Source: Desulfuromonadales bacterium (GTDB lineage Bacteria > Desulfobacterota > Desulfuromonadia > Desulfuromonadales > BM103). From it: DNA of 33,076 nt. The notes beneath the pieces were generated by a model. The model worked only from the letters and a program-made list of their open reading frames with translations, was not told the origin of the DNA and ran no database searches. Shown here piece after piece: positions 22,747 through 30,304 of this stretch (position 1 is the first letter of the stretch; the number at the start of each line of letters is the position of its first letter). The stretch lies in contig DAOVNV010000003.1 in the NCBI GenBank assembly GCA_030630015.1, positions 1-33,076 of the forward strand. Direction: 5' to 3'. The translations under genes were made by a program, and so were the position numbers.

Positions 22747-22879
22747 GTAACTATTCAGCTGTCTGACTAACCGCACAGCATGTGGGCTATAGCTGTTGCT
22801 TGCGGGAAGTTAAGTGACAACATTGGACGCAGGCAATGGCTGTAGACTACATGCCCTCGCTGAGATGCTGAGTAGTTAC
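22747..22879. mobile_element. MITE copy 1 (IS66-like ends), 133 bp, with 8-bp target duplication
   Basis: Terminal inverted repeats GTAACTATTCAGC (22747-22759) and GCTGAGTAGTTAC (22867-22879) match at 12 of 13 bases. Perfect 8-bp direct repeats CCAGATTC flank the element (22739-22746 and 22880-22887). Internal arms (GCATGTGGGCTATAGC against GCTGTAGACTACATGC) make it a foldback over most of its length. There is no coding capacity. GTAA ends and 8-bp duplications are typical of IS66-family transposons, the likely mobiliser. It is 95 percent identical to copy 2 (127 of 133 bases). Confidence 0.88.
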
Positions 22880-22887
22880 CCAGATTC

Positions 22888-22916
22888 TTGACAAACACCG
22901 TAAAGTGATATATTAC
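22888..22916 (+). promoter_or_regulatory. promoter of the GntR-ygeY-ygeW operon
   Basis: A perfect -35 TTGACA (22888-22893) and -10 TATTAC (22911-22916) are separated by 17 bp. The -35 begins directly after the target duplication of MITE copy 1. An imperfect dyad, TG-N2-ATATT...AATAT-N2-CA (22906-22929), overlaps the -10 and is a candidate GntR operator. Confidence 0.6.
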
Positions 22917-22966
22917 ATCCAATATGACAGTATTTGAAATTTTCTGCTGAGATGGGACTCCTCACC

Positions 22967-23647
22967 ATGCCGATTCCACTGAATTCCAAACCGATCAATC
23001 GCTTCAGTATGCGTGAAGAGGTCTACAGCACCCTGCTCACCTGGATTATGGAGGGCGAGCTTCGCCCCGGCGAAAAAATTCTGGACAAAGAGCTTGCTGA
23101 AAAAATGGGGGTCAGCCGCACCCCGGTTCGTGAAGCCTTGAGAAGGCTGGAGGATAAAGAGCTGATCGAGTCTTCGGCTAACCGCTGGACCCGGGTGGCA
23201 GAAATCTCGATCGAAGAACCTGAAATGATCTACCCGATCATCTGGACTCTGGAAGAACTGGCCGTTGCCCAGGCCCTGGCAAACCTCACGGAAGCAGATT
23301 TCAGGAAAATGGCAGATGCCAACCGGGCGCTTGGTGAAGCGCTGAGCGAAGCTGACCCTGTTAAAGCCTCCTGGGCTGATGCACTCTTTCACGATGTCTA
23401 TATCGAACGATCCAACAACCATTATCTGATCAACATTCTTCAAGACCTTAAAATCAGGTACCGGCGCGTGGAAGTCACCTATTTTGAAGGGAGTGCCTGC
23501 GCCAGAGACTCTCACGATGAGCATTGCCGCATCCTAGAGGCTCTGAAAGCGCAGGATCTCGCCCTGGTCCAGTCTTTGATCCGGTCCAATTGGCAAAGCA
23601 GCCTGAAACGATTGCAGGATATTGAACGTGAAACCAGCACCGATTAA
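22967..23647 (+). CDS. GntR-family transcriptional regulator, FCD subgroup
   Basis: This protein has about 226 residues. The frame allows TTG 22934, ATG 22952 or ATG 22967. The last is chosen because it leaves the predicted operator outside the gene and gives a usual N-terminus (MPIPLNSKPINRF), though no start has a strong ribosome site. The winged helix reads MREEVYSTLLTWIMEGELRP, KELAEKMGVSRTPVREALRR, LEDKELIE. The C-terminal FCD ligand domain has the conserved Asp/His residues (DALFHDVYIERSNN and DEHCRILEAL). FCD regulators usually respond to carboxylic or amino-acid-like metabolites. It lies 42 bp before ygeY, so it most likely controls this operon in response to the pathway's substrate. 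Confidence 0.88.
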   Translation: MPIPLNSKPINRFSMREEVYSTLLTWIMEGELRPGEKILDKELAEKMGVSRTPVREALRRLEDKELIESSANRWTRVAEISIEEPEMIYPIIWTLEELAVAQALANLTEADFRKMADANRALGEALSEADPVKASWADALFHDVYIERSNNHYLINILQDLKIRYRRVEVTYFEGSACARDSHDEHCRILEALKAQDLALVQSLIRSNWQSSLKRLQDIERETSTD

Positions 23648-23689
23648 TTGGCGCAAAACGCCTTAACTCTGAACAATTGAGGAACACCC

Positions 23690-24898
23690 ATGGCTATTGA
23701 TTTTCAAAAAGTAATGCAGAAAGCGGAAGAGCTCAGACCTCAGATTTCAGCTTTTTTAAGGGATATGGTTGCCATCCCCAGTGAGAGCTGTGATGAGGAA
23801 AAAGTTGTCCAGAGGATCAAGCAGGAAATGGAGGCCGTCGGTTTCGATAAGGTGGAAATCGATCCCATGGGCAACATCCTCGGCTATATCGGAACCGGCA
23901 AACACCTGATTGCCATGGATGCCCATATTGACACGGTCGGCATCGGCAACCGTGAAAACTGGCAGCACGACCCCTACACCGGCTATGAGGATGACGAAAT
24001 CATTTTCGGCCGGGGGACCAGCGACCAGGAAGGCGGCATGGCTGCCATGGTTTACGCCGCCAAGATCATCAAAGATCTCGACCTGGCTGGCGACTACACG
24101 CTGCTGGTTACCGGCACCGTGCAGGAAGAGGATTGCGATGGCCTCTGCTGGCAGTACATCATCGAGGAGAGCAACATCAGGCCGGAATTTGTCGTGTCGA
24201 CCGAACCGACCTCCCTGGGTGTTTACCGGGGGCAGCGCGGCCGCATGGAAATCCTGGTTTCCGTTGACGGGGTCAGTGCGCATGGCTCGGCCCCGGAGCG
24301 GGGCGACAATGCCATTTTCAAAATGGCTCCTATCCTTACGGAACTTCAAGAACTGCATCTGCGTTTGAAAGACGACCCCTTCCTGGGCAAGGGCTCCCTT
24401 ACGGTTTCTGAAATTTTCTACACGTCACCGTCGCGTTGCGCGGTGGCAGACGGATGCTCCGTCTCGGTTGACCGGCGCCTGACCCAGGGTGAAACCTGGG
24501 AAAACGCCCTGGAGGAAATCCGGCAGCTGCCTGCTGTCAAGCAGGCTGGCGGCAAGGTCACCATGTACGATTATAAACGGCCCTCCTATACAGGTCTGGT
24601 CTACCCGACCGAGTGCTATTTCCCTTGCTGGGTCCTGGACGAAGACCACGCGGCCTGCCAGACCCTGGTCGAGTCGTATACGTCCCTGTTCAATGAAGAT
24701 CCCGTGGTGGACAAATGGACCTTTTCCACCAACGGCGTCTCCATTATGGGCCGCTACGACATCCCTTGCATCGGTTTCGGCCCCGGTCATGAAGACCAGG
24801 CGCACGCACCCAACGAGGTGACCTGGAAGGAGGAACTGGTCAAGGCGACGGCCATGTATGCCGTGATTCCTTCCCTCTATGTGGAGAAATACACGTAA
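23690..24898 (+). CDS. ygeY: YgeY family M20 metallohydrolase
   Basis: This 402-residue enzyme, with GAGG before the ATG, is very close to E. coli YgeY as I recall it (FLRDMVAIPSESCDE, then VGFDKVEIDPMGN). Metal ligands of the M20 dinuclear zinc site are all visible: His79 and Asp81 (AMDAHIDTVG), Asp112 (GTSDQEGG), Glu146/Glu147 (VQEEDCDG), a Glu in VVSTEPTS, and His372 (DQAHAPNE). The M20 dimerisation domain lies in the middle (VSAHGSAPERGDNAI). Relatives remove acyl or carbamoyl groups from amino acids or open dipeptide-like amides. The family is listed with selenium- and purine-linked clusters, but its substrate is unproven. Its last codon and stop (ACG TAA) come from MITE copy 2; without it the frame would end TGG-free as T-G-stop at 25040. 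Confidence 0.93.
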   Translation: MAIDFQKVMQKAEELRPQISAFLRDMVAIPSESCDEEKVVQRIKQEMEAVGFDKVEIDPMGNILGYIGTGKHLIAMDAHIDTVGIGNRENWQHDPYTGYEDDEIIFGRGTSDQEGGMAAMVYAAKIIKDLDLAGDYTLLVTGTVQEEDCDGLCWQYIIEESNIRPEFVVSTEPTSLGVYRGQRGRMEILVSVDGVSAHGSAPERGDNAIFKMAPILTELQELHLRLKDDPFLGKGSLTVSEIFYTSPSRCAVADGCSVSVDRRLTQGETWENALEEIRQLPAVKQAGGKVTMYDYKRPSYTGLVYPTECYFPCWVLDEDHAACQTLVESYTSLFNEDPVVDKWTFSTNGVSIMGRYDIPCIGFGPGHEDQAHAPNEVTWKEELVKATAMYAVIPSLYVEKYT

Positions 24899-25027
24899 CG
24901 ATTCAGCTGTCTGACTAACCGCACAGCATGTGGGCTATAGCTGTTGCTTGCGGGAAGTTAAGTGACAACATTGGACGCAGGCAATAGCTGTAGACCACAT
25001 GCCCTCGCTGAGACACTGAATAGTTAC
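24895..25027. mobile_element. MITE copy 2 (IS66-like ends), 133 bp, with imperfect 8-bp target duplication
   Basis: This is the same length as copy 1, with six substitutions. Termini are GTAACGATTCAGC and ACTGAATAGTTAC. Flanking direct repeats are AAATACAC (24887-24894) and AAATATAC (25028-25035), 7 of 8 identical, suggesting an older insertion than copy 1. It lies between ygeY and the carbamate kinase gene and can fold into a long hairpin in the operon mRNA. Confidence 0.87.
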
Positions 25028-25073
25028 AAATATACAGGGTAGTCAGAGTACTGATAAGGACGAAAGAGAAGCG

Positions 25074-26021
25074 ATGCCTGAACGAGTGGTGATAGCCATA
25101 GGCGGGAACTCCCTGATCAAGGACGACCGCTGCGAGATTGACGATCAGCTCAACGCTGTGCGGGAGACAGCCGCGTTTATCACCGATTTCATTGAACTCG
25201 GCTACGAAGTTGTCCTGACGCACGGCAACGGACCCCAGGTCGGCTTTATCCTGAGGCGCTCCGAACTTGCTTTTGAAGCGGGTGAACTCCATTTCGTGCC
25301 GCTGAAAAATTGCGTGGCCGATACCCAGGGGGCCATCGGCTACCAGATCCAGGAGTCGTTGTACAACACCTTCAGGGCCAGGGGGATTCACAAAGAGGCA
25401 ACGACTTTGGTCACCATGGTGGAAGTCGATCCGGACGACCCGTCATTTGCCGACCCGACCAAGCCGATCGGCGTCTTTTATCCTGAAGAGAAGATGGCGT
25501 CCCTGACGGAGAAGCATCCCGACTGGCATATGGTCTTCCAGGATGGCAAAGGCTACCGGCGCGTGGTTCCTTCACCTCGGCCCATAAGGATTGTCGAAAT
25601 CGAGGCGATCCGCACCATGCTCGCCGCCGGGTTCTGCGTCATTGCCGGCGGCGGCGGCGGGATTCCCGTTGTCAGGGACAGCCAGGGCAACCTGTCGGGC
25701 GTCAACGCCGTCATTGACAAGGACCTGTCGACGGCCCTGCTGGCATCAGAATTGTCCGCTGATCTGCTGATCATTTTAACGGCCGTGGAGAACGTCTTCA
25801 TCGATTTCAACAAACCGACCCAGAGATCCCTGCATCGCATGACTGCTGCAGAGGCCAAGCAGTATATGGCCGAGGGTGAGTTCGCCACCGGCAGCATGCG
25901 GCCGAAAGTTCAGGCCGCCCTGAACTTTCTTGAGCGGGGAGGCAAGCGTGCCATTATCACCTCCCCGGATCATCTGGTAAAAGCGGTCCAGGAGGATCGC
26001 GGGACCCATATCGTCCCCTGA
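25074..26021 (+). CDS. arcC: carbamate kinase
   Basis: This is a 315-residue enzyme of the amino-acid-kinase fold. VVIAIGGNSLIKDD at the N-terminus and YEVVLTHGNGPQVGFILRRSE are the diagnostic carbamate kinase motifs. CVIAGGGGGIPVV, the ATP-site Lys region AVIDKDLSTALLASEL and FATGSMRPKVQAAL follow in order. It catalyses carbamoyl phosphate + ADP to ATP + CO2 + NH3. In this operon it would harvest the carbamoyl phosphate made by YgeW. The gene is followed by the TRAP genes after 32 bp. Confidence 0.96.
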   Translation: MPERVVIAIGGNSLIKDDRCEIDDQLNAVRETAAFITDFIELGYEVVLTHGNGPQVGFILRRSELAFEAGELHFVPLKNCVADTQGAIGYQIQESLYNTFRARGIHKEATTLVTMVEVDPDDPSFADPTKPIGVFYPEEKMASLTEKHPDWHMVFQDGKGYRRVVPSPRPIRIVEIEAIRTMLAAGFCVIAGGGGGIPVVRDSQGNLSGVNAVIDKDLSTALLASELSADLLIILTAVENVFIDFNKPTQRSLHRMTAAEAKQYMAEGEFATGSMRPKVQAALNFLERGGKRAIITSPDHLVKAVQEDRGTHIVP

Positions 26022-26053
26022 CCTGAGGAAATAGAAGTTCTAGGAGTCTTTGA

Positions 26054-26560
26054 ATGACAGAAGCAAAACAAACCCTGATGTACACCCTGGCCAGTCGGCT
26101 GAACTGGCTGGTGGAGCGTGTCTGTGCCCTTCTGGTGGGGCTCATGGTGCTGGTGATCTGGTTTGGAGTGGTTGAACGCTACTTCCTCCACCTGGGATTT
26201 ACCTGGACGGAAGAATTCTCCAGGTATGTGATGATCTGGGCGGCCTTGCTGGCGGTCTCCTGCGGAGCTTATTACCGGGAGCACATCGGCCTTAATATCG
26301 TGAAGCGGCGCCTCCCTGAGCAAGGCGCCAGCATCCTTGCTGTCAGCCTCGATCTGATCAGCCTGGCCTTTTTCCTTTTCCTGACCTGGTACGGCATCGG
26401 CATGGCCCGGGCGGGGCTTGGTCAGTATGCGACCATCTTCGGCATAACTATGGTGGTTCCCTTTGCCGCGGTGCCGGTCTCAGCCGCGCTTACCGCCTTT
26501 CAGATTTTTGCTGCAATGCTGCATGGCCAGGAGCCCATGGTCAAGACGATAACGAATTAG
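26054..26560 (+). CDS. TRAP transporter small membrane subunit (DctQ)
   Basis: This 168-residue protein has four transmembrane helices. The motif RYFLHLGFTWTEEFSRYVMIWAALLA is the DctQ signature (F-x-W-x-E-E-x-x-R). It couples the binding protein to DctM in Na+-driven uptake of acids. It lies 11 bp before dctM. Confidence 0.94.
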   Translation: MTEAKQTLMYTLASRLNWLVERVCALLVGLMVLVIWFGVVERYFLHLGFTWTEEFSRYVMIWAALLAVSCGAYYREHIGLNIVKRRLPEQGASILAVSLDLISLAFFLFLTWYGIGMARAGLGQYATIFGITMVVPFAAVPVSAALTAFQIFAAMLHGQEPMVKTITN

Positions 26561-26571
26561 AGGAAGATCCT

Positions 26572-27849
26572 ATGATCACTGTTCTTGTAATTTTTTTCTT
26601 TTTTATTCTTCTGGGGCTGCCCATTGGCGTGACCTTGGGTGTTGCCGGTGTCGTCGGGCTTTTGCAGATCGGGGGGGAGAATTTTCTGATGATGGCCCCC
26701 AAACGCTTTTTCGAGGGGCTTGATCTCTTCACCTTCATGGCCATGCCCTTTTTTATCCTGGCCGGGGAGATCATGAACCGCTCGGGTATCACGCTAAAAC
26801 TGGCCGCTTTTGCCGATGCTCTGGTCGGCTACCTGCGGGGGGGGCTGGCTCATTCCAACATGATTGCTTCGGTCTTGTTTGCCGGCATGACCGGTGCTGC
26901 CGTGGCTGATACTGCGGCTTTCGGCAATACCCTGGTTCCGGCAATGGTCAAGAAAGGGTACACACGACCTTTCTCCTGTGCGGTGACGGTTGCCGGTTCC
27001 ATCATCGGACCGACCATCCCACCGTCCAACCTCATGGTCATTTACGGATCGCTGATGGGCGTTTCCATCGCCGGGCTGTTTGCTGCAGGCATCCTGCCCG
27101 GTCTGCTGATCTGTGTCTTGTGCATGGGGGTGATCGCCCTTTTGGGGAAACGACTGAATCTCCCGAAAAGCGAGGAGAGATTCAACCTGCTGCGCATTTT
27201 TTGGGCCTTCAAATCAAGCTTCCTCGCCATCCTGATGCCGGGTATCATTCTGGGCGGTATCCTGTTCGGAATCGTCACTCCCACGGAAGCTGCCGCCATT
27301 GCGGTTTTCTATGCACTGTTCATCGGTATCGTCGTCTATCGGGCGCTCTCCTTTGCGGATATCGTGGAGATGCTGATCAGAACGGCCAGGATCACCGGCA
27401 TCGTTTTTTTGATCATTGCCAGTGCGTCGATTTTAAGCTGGTGGATGACCTTCATGCAGATCCCTCAAAAAATAGCGGCCTTCTTCCTATTTTTATCCAA
27501 TGACCCGAATGTGATTATTGCCTTGATTCTGCTGCTGCTGTTGGCCGTCGGCATGTTCATGGACATCAATGCCGCGTTGATCATCCTGGCTCCGGTGCTC
27601 GGTCCGCTCACAAAAACGATCGGTATGGATCCGGTGCATGCCGGCATCATGATTGTTCTGGCATTGAATATCTCCCTGATGACACCGCCTGTGGGCGCCT
27701 GTCTGTTCGTGATGTCGTCAGTGACCGGTGAACGGATCGAGAATATCAGCATGGCTTTGATCCCCTTCCTGGTCGTGGAGGTTGCCATCCTCTTTTTAGT
27801 CGCATTCTGGGATGACCTGACTATGTTTATCCCGGGATTGCTGATGTAG
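26572..27849 (+). CDS. TRAP transporter large permease subunit (DctM)
   Basis: This 425-residue protein has about 11-12 transmembrane helices. The segments LGLPIGVTLGVAGVVGL, AMPFFILAGEIMNRSG, GMTGAAVADTAAFGN, SIIGPTIPPSNLMVIYG and the C-terminal MTPPVGACLFV are the DctM signatures that form the two Na+/substrate hairpins. It has GAGGAAG as ribosome site. Together with DctQ and DctP it forms a complete importer. Confidence 0.96.
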   Translation: MITVLVIFFFFILLGLPIGVTLGVAGVVGLLQIGGENFLMMAPKRFFEGLDLFTFMAMPFFILAGEIMNRSGITLKLAAFADALVGYLRGGLAHSNMIASVLFAGMTGAAVADTAAFGNTLVPAMVKKGYTRPFSCAVTVAGSIIGPTIPPSNLMVIYGSLMGVSIAGLFAAGILPGLLICVLCMGVIALLGKRLNLPKSEERFNLLRIFWAFKSSFLAILMPGIILGGILFGIVTPTEAAAIAVFYALFIGIVVYRALSFADIVEMLIRTARITGIVFLIIASASILSWWMTFMQIPQKIAAFFLFLSNDPNVIIALILLLLLAVGMFMDINAALIILAPVLGPLTKTIGMDPVHAGIMIVLALNISLMTPPVGACLFVMSSVTGERIENISMALIPFLVVEVAILFLVAFWDDLTMFIPGLLM

Positions 27850-27962
27850 TGCTTCATTCAACCCGTATTGGACTGGCAAGTTTTTCAACGGCGCACCGCA
27901 TTCTGCACGAGAAGGTGTCTTCATCAACGGCAACGGAGTTGCCCCAACATTAGGAGACGAAG

Positions 27963-28988
27963 ATGAAAACTGCAAAACAGATGATCGTAGTCCTCATGAT
28001 CGCTTTTTTTGCTGTCGCTGGCTTCTCAGGAACAGCCCTCGCAGCAAAAACCCTCAAGATGCACCATCTGAACAAGGATGACCCTTTTGACAATCCCACC
28101 GGTGCCATGGCAACGGTCTTCAAAAGCCTCGTCGAAGCCGGGACCAACGGTTCGGTCCAGGTACAGACCTTCCCCAGCGGCCAGTTGGGCAAAGACAAGG
28201 ATGTCGTACAGCAGGTCAAGGCCGGTGTCATTCAAGCCGGTATCCACTCGGTCGGCGGCTTTGCATCGATTTATCCTCTGATCGGCATTCTGGATGTTCC
28301 CTTCGCATTTTCGAATATCAGCAAAACCTACGAAGTTTTCGACGGACCCTTCGGTGCGAAACTGGCGGCGGATATTGACAAAAAAACCGGTCTCCATACC
28401 CTCGGCTTCGGTGATTCCGGTGGCTTTTTTCATCTGACCAACTCCAAGCGCCCGATTCACTCCCCGGCTGACATGGCCGGCGTGAAAATCCGGACCATGG
28501 GTCTGGATACCCACAAGGCGATTATTACCGCCATGGGCGGCCAGCCGGCCGCTATCGCCTGGTCGGAAGTTTATACGGCCCTGCAGACCGGCGTTGCCGA
28601 TGGCCAGATGAACCCGATCCCCATCATTGCTTTTGCCAAATTCCAGGAAGTTCAGAAATACCTGACCCTGAGTGGGCACATTTTCGCTCCCTACGTCTGG
28701 GTTATGAATAACGATTTCTGGAACAGCCTCACTGACAGTGAAAAGAACGTGGTCGCCTATGCGGCACAGTCCGCCATCGTTGCCGGCCGCGGCATGGGAC
28801 GTGTGATCGAAGCCTCCGACCGGGGCTTGGCAGAGCTTTCCAAGAACCTCAAAGTCAACACGCTGACGGCCGCTGAAAAAGAGGAGTTCAGGAAAGTTGC
28901 CGCTCCAGCGGTTAAAAAGCTGATTGCCGAGAAATTCGGTCCTGAAGGTGAAGCGCTCATGAATGATTTTCTTGAGGCGGTCAAATAA
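27963..28988 (+). CDS. TRAP transporter solute-binding protein (DctP family)
   Basis: This 341-residue precursor has a Sec signal peptide ending GTALAA-K, and AGGAG precedes the ATG. Typical DctP segments are present: VQVQTFPSGQLGKDKDVVQQ, GILDVPFAFSN, MAGVKIRTMG with the carboxylate-binding Arg177, WSEVYTALQTGVADGQMNP, and YVWVMNNDFWNSL. The conserved Arg implies a substrate with a carboxylate. The third-position placement after Q and M, with 113 bp in between, suggests separate translational tuning. The TRPP-type ligand within this operon is probably the ureido, carbamoyl or acyl amino acid degraded by the neighbouring enzymes. Confidence 0.95.
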   Translation: MKTAKQMIVVLMIAFFAVAGFSGTALAAKTLKMHHLNKDDPFDNPTGAMATVFKSLVEAGTNGSVQVQTFPSGQLGKDKDVVQQVKAGVIQAGIHSVGGFASIYPLIGILDVPFAFSNISKTYEVFDGPFGAKLAADIDKKTGLHTLGFGDSGGFFHLTNSKRPIHSPADMAGVKIRTMGLDTHKAIITAMGGQPAAIAWSEVYTALQTGVADGQMNPIPIIAFAKFQEVQKYLTLSGHIFAPYVWVMNNDFWNSLTDSEKNVVAYAAQSAIVAGRGMGRVIEASDRGLAELSKNLKVNTLTAAEKEEFRKVAAPAVKKLIAEKFGPEGEALMNDFLEAVK

Positions 28989-29013
28989 ACCCGAACAGTG
29001 AATGACCCGCAGT

Positions 29014-29039
29014 CTCCGGGGAGGGTGTCCTCCCTGGAG
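29014..29039 (+). terminator. stem-loop after dctP, probable attenuator or 3' stabiliser
   Basis: CTCCGGGGAGG and CCTCCCTGGAG form an 11-bp stem around GTGT. A second small hairpin, GCTTG-TTT-CAAGC-TTTT, follows at 29040-29056. It may lower expression of the downstream enzymes relative to the abundant binding protein. Confidence 0.6.
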
Positions 29040-29115
29040 GCTTGTTTCAAGCTTTTCGTGCACGCTGCGTGTTGCTAGACAGCCAGGGGCCTAGCCCGGC
29101 CCCGGAGACCGGAAC

Positions 29116-30291
29116 ATGGAGTTCAACTATAGCTGCAGTCAATGCAGCAAAACCTTTGCAATCAGGCCGGAGCTGACCCTTTGTCCTGATTGCTCGAAAA
29201 ACCAGGCAGAGGATCAGCCGCTGAGTGGTGTGCTGGAGGTGGAACTCCATGGTGCGGCAAGCGAGGGGTTTGATGTCTTTGATCTGCTGCCGGTCGAAGC
29301 AGAATACTTCCCCCCGGCCCCGGTGGGGAACACCCCGTTGTGGGAACCGAAAAATCTGAGAGAACACACAGGTTTTCATCGCCTCTTTATTAAAGACGAT
29401 GGCGCCAATCCCACCTCTTCATTCAAAGACAGGGCGTCGTTTCTGGTCTCTGCTTTTGCAAAAAAATTCGATATCCAGGACATCGCCCTGGCATCGACCG
29501 GCAATGCCGGTTCATCCATGGCGGGGATCGGCGCTGCCGCGGGCCAGGCCATCACCCTGTTTCTGCCCGAAGCGGCTCCGGCGGCAAAACTTGTCCAGGC
29601 GCTTCAATATGGAGCGACAGTTTACCGGGTCAAGGGGAACTATGATCTGGCCTACGATATTTCCCTGGAATTTTCACAAAGAAAAGGGGGCATGAATCGC
29701 AATACGGCCTACAATCCCATGACCATCGAAGGCAAGAAAACCGTCTCCCTGGAGCTTTTCAAACAGCTTGGGCAGGCGCCGGACGTGGTGTTCGTTTCGG
29801 TGGGGGACGGCTGCATCCTGTCCGGGGTCTATAAAGGCTTCAGGGACCTGCTGCAGTTGGGGCTGATCAGCACGATGCCGAAAATTATCGGTGTGCAGGC
29901 CGAAAACTCCAGTGCCATGTGTCGGGCATTGGCGACCGGCAGGTTCGAAGCTGTCCCTACCTTTACTGTGGCTGATTCCATTTGCGTGGATGTGCCCCGC
30001 AATGGGTTCCATGCCCTGGCCCAGGTCAAAAAATTCAAGGGGTCGTTGATGACGGTCTCGGACGAAGAGATCATCCAGGCCCAGGCAAAACTTTCAGCGA
30101 GTACGGGGCTGTTTACTGAACCTGCCGGTGCGGCGGCCTTTGCAGGGTTTCTCAAGACGCTTCCCGAACTTGACCCGCAGGCGTCCATTGTCGTCCTGGC
30201 AACCGGCAACGGCCTGAAAGATAGTGAAGCAGCAAGGCGAGGCATCAACGTGCCTGCAACCTTAATAACCTCAATTGATGACATTCTTTAA
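29116..30291 (+). CDS. threonine-synthase-like fold-type II PLP enzyme with zinc-ribbon N-terminus
   Basis: This 391-residue protein has four cysteines in two pairs (C7/C10 and C23/C26) that form a small zinc ribbon, as in class II threonine synthases. The PLP lysine is Lys104 in NPTSSFKDRAS. ALASTGNAGSSMAGIGAAAG is the Asn loop, VSVGDGCILSGVYKGF the phosphate-binding loop region, and EPAGAAAFAGF is C-terminal. Threonine synthase replaces phosphate of O-phosphohomoserine; relatives perform beta-elimination or replacement (threonine deaminase, cysteate synthase, diaminopropionate ammonia-lyase). Its place in a catabolic operon argues against threonine synthesis. It has GGAG upstream and a 13-bp gap to the next PLP gene, so the two are probably partners. 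Confidence 0.85.
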   Translation: MEFNYSCSQCSKTFAIRPELTLCPDCSKNQAEDQPLSGVLEVELHGAASEGFDVFDLLPVEAEYFPPAPVGNTPLWEPKNLREHTGFHRLFIKDDGANPTSSFKDRASFLVSAFAKKFDIQDIALASTGNAGSSMAGIGAAAGQAITLFLPEAAPAAKLVQALQYGATVYRVKGNYDLAYDISLEFSQRKGGMNRNTAYNPMTIEGKKTVSLELFKQLGQAPDVVFVSVGDGCILSGVYKGFRDLLQLGLISTMPKIIGVQAENSSAMCRALATGRFEAVPTFTVADSICVDVPRNGFHALAQVKKFKGSLMTVSDEEIIQAQAKLSASTGLFTEPAGAAAFAGFLKTLPELDPQASIVVLATGNGLKDSEAARRGINVPATLITSIDDIL

Positions 30292-30304
30292 TAAGGACTG
30301 ATCC

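Noticed and set aside
22747..22879. MITE copy considered as a conserved riboswitch or regulatory RNA
   Set aside because: Flanking 8-bp target duplications and terminal inverted repeats at both copies show transposition and not a fixed leader.
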